Of a stretch of DNA of 64,000 nucleotides, positions 56,501-64,000 are shown in pieces. Source of the stretch: Earliella scabrosa (taxonomy: Eukaryota > Basidiomycota > Agaricomycetes > Polyporales > Polyporaceae); assembly GCA_022605405.1 (NCBI GenBank), contig JABYQQ010000001.1, forward strand, positions 310,001 through 374,000, given 5' to 3'. Positions within the stretch are counted from its first letter, which is position 1; each line of letters starts with the position of its first letter. A program made the position numbers and the translations under genes. The notes beneath the pieces are model-generated. The model saw only the letters and a program-made list of their open reading frames with translations. It ran no database searches and was not told the DNA's origin.

Positions 56501-59092
56501 CTACCTCCAGAATGCGCGCATCGCGACGCCCGCGCCAGCAGCCATCGCAAGCAGGGCAACGATGCTCGGGAGGATCGCCCTCGCGGGCGCGGCGTTGTAT
56601 CCATGCGCGCTCCCGAAACTCGTGCTGCCCTTCATGTTCTCCATGCCCCTGTTCCCATTCGACGTCGCGAGCACGGCCTCGTCGATCGTCGCCGTGTTCT
56701 TGAGCTTCGTGACCGCCGAGGTCGCGAACGTCTCCGTGTTCTGGTACCGCGTCGCCTCCGCCACCGCGTCGTCGTTCATGAGCACGAGCGCGAAGCCGGG
56801 CGCGGGCACGCGCACTTGGCAGGTGTTGGACGCTTGGTCGCATTGGACGGTCTCGAGCTTGAGCTCGCCGCGGATGCGGCCGTCGGCTTCGAATTGCTTG
56901 CCCATGGTCTGCGAGGGCTCTGTGAGATGGTGTGTCGTGCATGAGAGTGTGCTATTTGGTGCGTACCTGGCCACCCCAAGTGAGGTTGAACTTGTCACCG
57001 ACAGAGGGTGCGACGAGGTACCTGTACAGGTTGGTTAGCCTCTCCAACGGCGAACGGATCACAACGCCCAAGACTCACTTGACGCGGATTTGTGAAGGGG
57101 TAGCAGGCGGGCGACCACTCTCACCACCACCGACTGAGATCGTGACGGTGTAGTCGTTTGCGCCGGTGGGGTCCGTCATGAAGTTGATCAGGGCAAGCCT
57201 TGCGAGCTTGTCGTTCTCGTAGATGGCATATCCGGGGGTGTACGGGTTGCCACTGTTTGCCCAGAGGTCGATGATTCGCGAGTTGTTCGACGAGCCGAGC
57301 GTCTCTGCAACGGCGAGGACGGAGTAGTAGATGGGAGCCACGGTCCAGTCGTTGAAGTGACTCATGTTGGTCGGAACAGCTGCACGGTTCAGTTCGTCAG
57401 GACTCCGCTCTCACTGCAGACGGAGGACGCGTATCTCACCGGTGAAAGGGTTGTAGTACACATTCTGCCCACCGACGTGCAGGAGTGCATGCGAGAAGTT
57501 CGCGTGGGCCATGTACAAACCGTAGTCGATCGCCCACAGCGCAGCGCCGAAACTCGTACTGATGCCAGAGTAGCCTCCGCAAGATGCCGTGTTCGTCTCG
57601 AACATGATGAACGGCTTGCCGACCTCCTGCGCGATCCGCGTCGAGTTGAGGTACGGCTGAATCGTGTCAATCGCCATCTGGTGCGTGAGGAACTTGTGGA
57701 ATTCTTCCTGCGGCTCCTTCGGCTCGCCGAACTGGGACCAGATCTCGGCACAGTTGTCGTCGGGGTAGCTAGTCACGGGTGGTTAGTCAGTTGAACTCTC
57801 TGGCATGTGAAAGACATCGCATTGTGAACTCACTGCTCGACGGTCAGCGCGTAGAGGGAATCATGGTACGCATCAATGAATCCGGTATCCCAGACCACTG
57901 TGATCAGCCGAATCGGACGACAGGTTCAATCAATCCATCAACAATCAGTAGAATAATGAAGGGAATGAAGGGACATACTCTCTGGAATCCAGTCGCCCGT
58001 AGCGATACTCGGGCCGATCAGGATGTTGGACGTGCGCGGAGCACCTTGCTCCCTCAATCCCTCCAAGACGGAACCGAACTCGCCGAAGTAGTCATATGGC
58101 CCATACGACTCCGGCCGATGCTGATGCCTACCAATATCGTTAGTGAGAGCTCTCGTGTCACCAGGACGCCATGCATACCGAGCGTAAAGGTCGGGTTCGT
58201 TACCGACCTGCAATCCCAGTAGGTTGTCTCCGAGGATGCGCTCACCCCATATGCCGATGTCGAGTGCAAGAGGGGTACTTTCGTTGAGCGGGATACCGAG
58301 GTACCACTTGACAGGTAGAAGTGACGAGATGTTGCTAAGGAGGTAGAGAATCTCCGCTGTGTACAGAAGAGCGGGTGTTTGTGTCTGTGCAACGTGAGCT
58401 CGGCATCCAGAGCGTCGCAAGAGAACCACCTACCGGGTTGTTCGTGTCAACTCGTTCTTTCCGGATCGCCTTGCCGTCTTCGAGTTCGGGGACCATTCGT
58501 GCGTCTTCTTGCGAGTTTCCACCGACACGAACGTGCACTCGCCCGGCGCGCTCGATGACGAGCGACATTAGGTTCAGGAATGGTGGATGAAGGTAAGAGC
58601 TATGAGTTGCGTCAATATCTCTCCAGCGAAAGGTCCGCAAGCATACCTACCCGTTCAGACCAACTAATCATATCCAAGCAGTGGTAAGCCATTTTATCCG
58701 TTCAGAGGACAAGCTCGCTTCGACCAAGTACGCTAGCGCTGGACGGGATCGTACTCACTGCACTGGGTGACAACGGACATCTCGACAGAGAATCCATAAA
58801 AAGCGCCGCTCTGCGGTATCGACAAGCCGGGCACATCGCTCGCATCCACAGGAAGCGCAATAGGGAACTGATTCGGCGGCGGGGGGTTCGGTATCGGCGG
58901 AGGGTCCAGTATCCGTTCGTGGTAGGCGGCGTACGTCTTCGTCGGGATGGGTGCGTCGACCGACTGGGTGGCGGTACCCGCTCCCTCCTGCGTGATGATC
59001 TTCTGTCCTTCGATGCCCCAGATTGTGACTTGCGCGCGCACGCCGCAGAGCGCGGCGGCGAAGAAAGCGAAAAGGAGGGTGGGGAGGGCCAT
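56501..59092 (-). CDS. GH79 beta-glucuronidase-like enzyme, copy D (inverted)
   Basis: Fourth paralogue, on the opposite strand. ATG at 59092 starts the signal peptide MALPTLLFAFFAAALCGVRA. Exon 1 is 59092-58759, the 13-nt exon is 58663-58651, and the next begins with SYLHPPFLNLMSLVIERAG. VHVRVGGNSQEDARMV, LQVGNEPDLYARY (acid/base Glu) and PFIMFETNTASCGGYSGISTSFG (nucleophile Glu) are intact. MSHFNDWTVAPIYYSVLAVAE and RVPAPGFALVLMNDDAV mark the C-terminal domain. The tail (ARAILPSIVALLAMAAGAGVAM) again looks like a GPI anchor signal. N-terminal and linker residues differ most from A-C, suggesting an older duplicate. The reading frame is complete with introns of mostly 50-60 bp; the one before the 13-nt exon is longer (89 bp). 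Confidence 0.92.
58651..58663 (-). other. 13-nt micro-exon, GH79 copy D
   Basis: On the minus strand TTGGTCTGAACGG lies between gattag and gtaggt. It encodes I-G-L-N-G when joined to phase-1 exon 1 and the exon starting SYLHPPFLN. Confidence 0.85.
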
Positions 59093-60295
59093 GCTGTCGA
59101 TGGCGTCGTGAGCGTGTGCGTGAGCGAGGGGAGAGGAGAAGGGGCCCCGCTCGCTGTGCGCCCCGCCATTATGTAGCGGCGAAGAAGGACGAGCGTTGGG
59201 CCAAGCTGGCAAGACTTCTTGAAAGGTCGTTGAGGATACTCAGCTTCCGCTGGCCAAGTACGTTCGTTCGCGGATTTGAGAATGGTCCGGGTACCGAAGA
59301 GGCTCCGCCAATCTCCGACATGAGTGTGAGCGTACAGGCGCCGGCGGAGAGCTCGGGAATCAGCGGAGACTGAAATGAGAACAAGAATGTTCAAGCAAGT
59401 TGTCGCACTGCAGTTGCCAAGCAGCTTGGTGGACTCTGTCCTCCGCATTGCGCTTCGGGCACCCTTCTTTGCCTTGGATACGACCTGTGCATGCGCCTCA
59501 TTAGTTGGGATTATACCCTCGGGTCCAATGGCAATAAGTCGCAAGTAGCCGTCTAGTCTGGCAGTCAAGCATTCGCGACACAAGCACCCATTTGACGAGC
59601 ACTTTGACGCTTTGAAACTACCCACATGCTCATGATGAATACCTTGTAGTTGTACGTTGCCTGCTGGATGTCACAGGGGCACGGCAATGTACAGGTGTGC
59701 AGCTGTGGAAGGTCGGTTCTGGAGAGTTCATGAGCCTCCTGTGGACTAGAAGAATGATGTGAATCTTATGCTTGACCTGCGTAATCCCAAGACACCGTGC
59801 AGAGGTGCTGCGTATCGCTCGGTGGTCTTGAACTACTGGGCGCCTCTTGGCGCCTGCTTGTCTCCTCGGCGCGCAGCCATGCTGGAAGTTCTGACGAGGA
59901 TCTACGCGCGTTACCTTACCCTTACCGGAGAGCACTATAGAGTCCTGCATATGTGTTCAAGACGCTTTGTTGGTGAGGAAAGGGGGATCATGGTCGTTGC
60001 AGCACGAAGTCGCACAAGAGAGTTGGCCTCCGCTGATTGGGCGACAAGTCATAAGCGTTCAGGATCGTTGCCTTATATAGTAAACGAACATGAGCCTGAC
60101 GTCATCGCCTGAAGTCTGCAGCGTTGATTCGGACTTATCGATTGCATCCCACACCGACACTGCATACTCTTTACACTTCTTTTTGCATTTCGTGATACTG
60201 CAACAACACAACAAAACAAGCCCCCAAGACTAGCGACACAAGCAGAGCGTAAATGATACATCTAACGAGAGCCTACAGCCACCACACGCCGCCGT
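59093..60295. other. intergenic region
   Basis: Upstream of GH79 copy D and downstream of the eEF1B gamma gene. Short frames only; nothing recognised. Confidence 0.55.
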
Positions 60296-61977
60296 TTACT
60301 TGAACTGCAACGACGGAAATCAGTGATCAATTGTCGAACACGAAAACGAACTTGCACGTACCGCCTTGCCGTCCACCCACTTCTTGCCGTCGATCTCGAG
60401 GTCCCAAGCGAGCGCGGCCTCGAAGAACGCTTTGTCGTCCGCGTTGTTGAGGTCGAGGCGCTTGAACTCGTACGACTCCCAGTCGGGCGCGACGTCGACG
60501 ACGGGCTTGATGTCCTGCCCGCGCGCGATCAGCGCACCGCTGATGAGCGAGTTGTTCGTCTCGCCCAGGACGCCCATCGAGCCGAAGAGGTACTTGCGCG
60601 ACGCCTCCAGGCGGTTGAAGAAACCGCCAATCAGGTTCGACGACATGAACGTCTGGGTAAGCTCATTGGGGTACTTGAAGTCCACACGCCAGACGGAGAA
60701 GCCCTCGGGGTCGTAGCTGCGAAGTGTTAGAGATGATCCATGTCCGGCATCAGATAGGACGTACTTCTGGTAGAACCACTCGAGAGCGCCGTCGGGACCG
60801 CGCGTGTCCTTGTTGGAGTATGCGCGCTTCCAGTCCTCAAGGTTGAACGTCGACTTGGGGAGGGAGTCGAGGGGGTTCTTCGCCTTCGGCTCCTCCTTCG
60901 GGATGTCGTCCTCCTCCTCCTCTGCCTCCTCCTTCTTGGGCTTCGGAGCCTTCGGGGCAGGCGCGGCAGCGGGCTTCGCCTCCTTCTTCTCCTTCGGAGG
61001 AGGGGTGAAGGCGAGGGCCTTGTCGATGTACGTCACATCGCCGAAGACCGGCTTGAGGGCGGGTTGGTTGATGACAGTCTCGAAATGACGGATGACGTTG
61101 GGGAACTGTGCACGAAGGGGCGCATCGAGAGTGACGGCGACGGCGCGGAGGATGACGGATGCGAGGGTGATGTCAGCGAGGGTGATGCGCTCGGTGACGA
61201 GGAAAGTGCGGGTTGAGAGGTGAGCCTCAACGGTCTTCAGGGAACGGACCTGACGCTCGGCAAGCGTGGTGTGAATCTGATAAATGCGCAAGATGGTGAG
61301 CCAGCATTCATTGTTCACACATCATGCACAGTACTTACAGGCTTGGCGTAGGGAGTGATAATACCCTTCACCAGTTGGAAGATGAGGGTTGTGTGGACGT
61401 TGATCTCGGTGTCGGCGAACGAAATCCACTGGTCAATGAGGGCAGCCTCCTTAGGATCCGAGCTGAGCAGGGTGGAGTTGGGAGCAAGCGTCGCGACTGA
61501 TGAGCAAGATCAGCGAAATTCGTACGATCGTGAAGGAAAGACGAGCGGATCAGAACTATGGTTTACTGTCGACACAAAGATTAAGACAGGGATAACTGAT
61601 GATGATAATTCTCGTCCTTTCGCTCGTCCATACAGAAGAATCTACCCTGGTAGGTATATTCGCAATCAATCATTGAATATGCGACTCACCATAACGTGCG
61701 ATCGCGGTCGTCTCAAAGAGCTTGAAACCGTCTGCACCCTCGAAGGCAGGGATCTTTCCGTGGGGGAACTTCGAGAGGAACTCAGGCTTTTTGTTGTCCT
61801 CGAAGTGAACGTAGCTCTCCGGGAGGTCGATCTTGAGACCGCCGAAAGCCGCCACAGCACGGATCTGACGGTCGCCAACGATCAGAAACCCGGTTTTCGC
61901 TGGGTAAGGCAGATGAAGCATACGCGCGTGCCCGTGGCCTGCTGAGGCGTCGTCCAGAGAGTGCCGATGGAAGACAT
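60296..61977 (-). CDS. EEF1G: translation elongation factor 1B gamma subunit
   Basis: Structural subunit of the eEF1B guanine-nucleotide exchange complex in the cytosol, anchoring the catalytic alpha subunit. ATG at 61977 starts MSSIGTLWTTPQQATGTR, joined over a 59-bp intron to IRAVAAFGGLKIDLPESYVHF. FEDNKKPEFLSKFPHGKIPAFEGADGFKLFETTAIARY completes the N-terminal GST-like domain. The GST C-domain includes VRSLKTVEAHLSTRTFLVTERITLADI and FPNVIRHFETVINQP. A Lys/Pro/Glu-rich linker follows. The conserved EF1G domain starts at PLDSLPKSTFNLEDWKRAYSN and contains FFNRLEASRKYLFGSMGVLGE. The last intron separates WVDGKA from the two final residues FK at 60304-60296. Full family length; no defects seen. 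Confidence 0.95.
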
Positions 61978-63827
61978 TTTGCGCGACGAGATGAGAGTCA
62001 AGATGATGCTTGCGATCTTCACTTTTTTTCCTGTTATCGCATCGAATCCGGCACGTGGCCCATGTGATTTAGGGCCGGCGCCATGGGATCTAAACGCGCC
62101 TCAGTCGGACGGGCGTGCACTGCTTGATGGAACTTGTTATCCAACGACCATCTCGTCTGCGACGCTGCAATCGTGCTTTCATCGCGCATTGATCAATCCA
62201 TTGCTTGTTTGATCTCCCCGCTGGCCCATGGCTTGATCTATGCTCCGAAGTCTCGTGCAGAAGCCTCGAGCCCCGGCATACACTCACCGAGTGCCGCAAC
62301 CGCGCAGCATATATCCAATAACGTTGTTCGCAGGTGTGGCTCGCAGCCGTCTGATATCACTCATCTGCGGCAAGTGGGGTCGAGAGACACGTCTGGTCCT
62401 CGGAGGAGGCCCGCTGCGGTGAGCACTCACATGGAGACCAGATAAGGGCGAAGGCGGTGAGTTCCACCCCGAGTATCACGATGCTTCTTTTACGAGCATC
62501 CCGGTCAGCTGTATCCCCCGTGTGCTTTCTGGGACGCGAGCGCAATTGCCGCTCACGACATGTTGTACCACTCGTCTGGGTGATACGTCCGTGGACAAGA
62601 CCAAGACTTTCCTCTCGCCAGGTCCTCCAACCTCCTGCGAGCAGTTTCTCTTTCGCGAGGCATGGTGCACTTGGCGGAAAGCAAACGGTACGATATGCGT
62701 CAGGCGCTCCCATGCTCTCGGTTGTGAGTACGTGTGGTGCGTTCCAGCTCTCCAGTGCGGCAGTGCTAATTCCGAATTGCTCGTGTCGGACAGCCGGTGT
62801 CCTCGCATCAGGGGCAAGCAGAAGGTGGACCGCGCCGTTTCGCGACAGTACCCTTCAGGAACCAGAAGCAACAAGTGCAACCGTGAATATACAACGCGTC
62901 AACTCGATCTTGGCGCGTTATGTCACAGCAAGCGGCTGTCGAATATGGGCAACGTCTAGGTTTCTTGACCGTTGATGGCGGGCCCGGTCCGCGGTGACAG
63001 TGAGCTGATACCGAGAATTAGTGCCTCCGATACTGACAGAGGCGGACAGCGGACTGCATGGCGGTGGGACGCACAGCTGCGCCTCTTTGCATACCCAAAT
63101 CCCGCCATTGGGCGGGATGCGCGCCAACGCTGACACCCAAATCATGAATGGATATAGAGGTACGCCGCTCATACAACGCGCGGTTACTCGGCGTACCCAC
63201 CGTTGTCTGTACCGGTGTCAGTGCCGTGTTTATGTCTCTCCGATCGTAAGCGGGGTACGTCGGTGCCGCTGACCCACTACTCCTTCCATCCTCCCACAAA
63301 ACGTCGTAACGACATGGTTAGGATTCGTTACCGACGAGAAATGATAGATCGCTTCGGATTGCTGTTGAAATTGCCTTAAACGATGATCGCATTCTCGATG
63401 GTACTCCTTCACCAGACAGCTAATATTTCTTCCCCACGGTTCTTGCGTCATATCAGGTTCGATTGGTGTTATCACGAAGCGCCCTCCGGAATCGCTGCAA
63501 GATACATGCGCACCACCATACCAAGGACAGCGTAACCTGCATTCGTGCTTCTGGTGCGCCTCTTGCTCTCTTTGGGGCCTTCGGATCTCACAGCCATCCC
63601 GCCCAGTTACATCAGGATGGCCAATGGAGGCCTCGTTATGATAATACTGCCCGCGCTACTGCAGGTTTCACCTGGGTTCCAACCCCATCCGCACATGCAA
63701 CCATTGAAACATCGTGGGAGGACGCCGTGACAAGGTTTAACAAAATCGGTGAGTTACCCCCAGCGAGGTACGCGTGCAGTACCGTGCCATCTGTCACACC
63801 TTACCATCTCCTATGGATCGCTGCGCC
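61978..63827. other. intergenic region
   Basis: About 1.9 kb between divergent genes eEF1B gamma (-) and the secreted protein at the edge (+). Frames on both strands show no recognised domain. Confidence 0.5.
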
Positions 63828-63833
63828 TATAAG
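63828..63833 (+). promoter_or_regulatory. TATA box of the right-edge gene
   Basis: TATAAG 76 bp upstream of ATG 63909, followed by a C-rich leader. Confidence 0.6.
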
Positions 63834-63908
63834 ATCCCCTCCCCCCGCCCGAGCTTTCTCCCAGTGGCCCACTCCTCCACATTCAGTCCCCCTCGCGGTG
63901 TTTGAGCC

Positions 63909-64000
63909 ATGCTTCCTCGGCTATCTCAGCTGCTTCTCGCTGCGCTCGCACTCAGCGGCGTTGTCTCCGCCTCTCCCTCCAACGACGAGGAGGTCCGGGC
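63909..64000 (+). CDS. secreted protein, 5' fragment (cut by window edge)
   Basis: ATG at 63909 opens MLPRLSQLLLAALALSGVVS followed by ASPSNDEEVR, a clear signal peptide with a likely cleavage site after VSA. A TATA box lies 76 bp upstream. Only about 30 codons are inside the window, so the family cannot be named. Confidence 0.7.
   Translation, partial: MLPRLSQLLLAALALSGVVSASPSNDEEVR

Noticed and set aside
63664..63700. Possible tRNA T-arm (GGGTTCCAACCCC)
   Set aside because: No matching acceptor, D-arm or anticodon stem could be placed around it.

Overview
The window reads as nuclear DNA of a filamentous basidiomycete, most likely an Agaricomycete. The evidence is GC-rich sequence, genes broken by many introns of about 50-60 bp with GT..AG ends, a DUF6534 membrane protein, a two-finger GATA factor, an M35 peptidyl-Lys-type metallopeptidase and a set of GH79 beta-glucuronidase-like enzymes. 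A wood- or litter-decaying lifestyle is an inference from the secreted hydrolases.

Layout. 1.5-3.7 kb (-): DUF6534 multispanning membrane protein. 5.1-7.7 kb (-): MFS sugar transporter with carbon-repressor-like promoter motifs. 7.7-14.8 kb: no supportable gene. 14.8-17.7 kb (+): two-finger GATA transcription factor. 17.7-24.0 kb: a second gene-poor stretch. 24.0-25.7 kb (+): single-exon F-box/LRR-like protein. 26.0-27.5 kb (-): secreted M35 metallopeptidase. 29.8-31.8 kb (-): secreted glycoside-hydrolase-like protein. 32.8-37.0 kb (+): NEO1-type P4-ATPase. 37.2-41.5 kb (-): NST1-like stress protein. 44.2-59.1 kb: four GH79 paralogues, three in tandem on + and one inverted on -. 60.3-62.0 kb (-): eEF1B gamma. 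63.9 kb (+): the first codons of another secreted protein, cut by the window edge.

Three housekeeping genes (NEO1, NST1, eEF1B gamma) are interspersed with accessory secretory genes. The GH79 copies, the sugar transporter, the peptidase and the other hydrolase fit together as extracellular degradation and uptake of plant or fungal polymers; this functional link is inference.

The most unusual items are: (1) a complete 971-bp hAT-like DNA element at 51557-52527, between GH79 copies B and C, with a perfect 8-bp target-site duplication, CAGGGGGCA terminal inverted repeats, two 19-bp near-palindromic subterminal repeats and an intact two-exon zinc-finger gene but no transposase core; (2) a 13-nucleotide micro-exon kept in all four GH79 genes; (3) a 12-nucleotide micro-exon inside the second GATA zinc finger; (4) a three-copy 22-bp inverted/direct repeat at 47.4 kb. 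Intron-exon models were made by eye from frame, splice consensus and family similarity; boundaries not stated as explicit should be taken as approximate.
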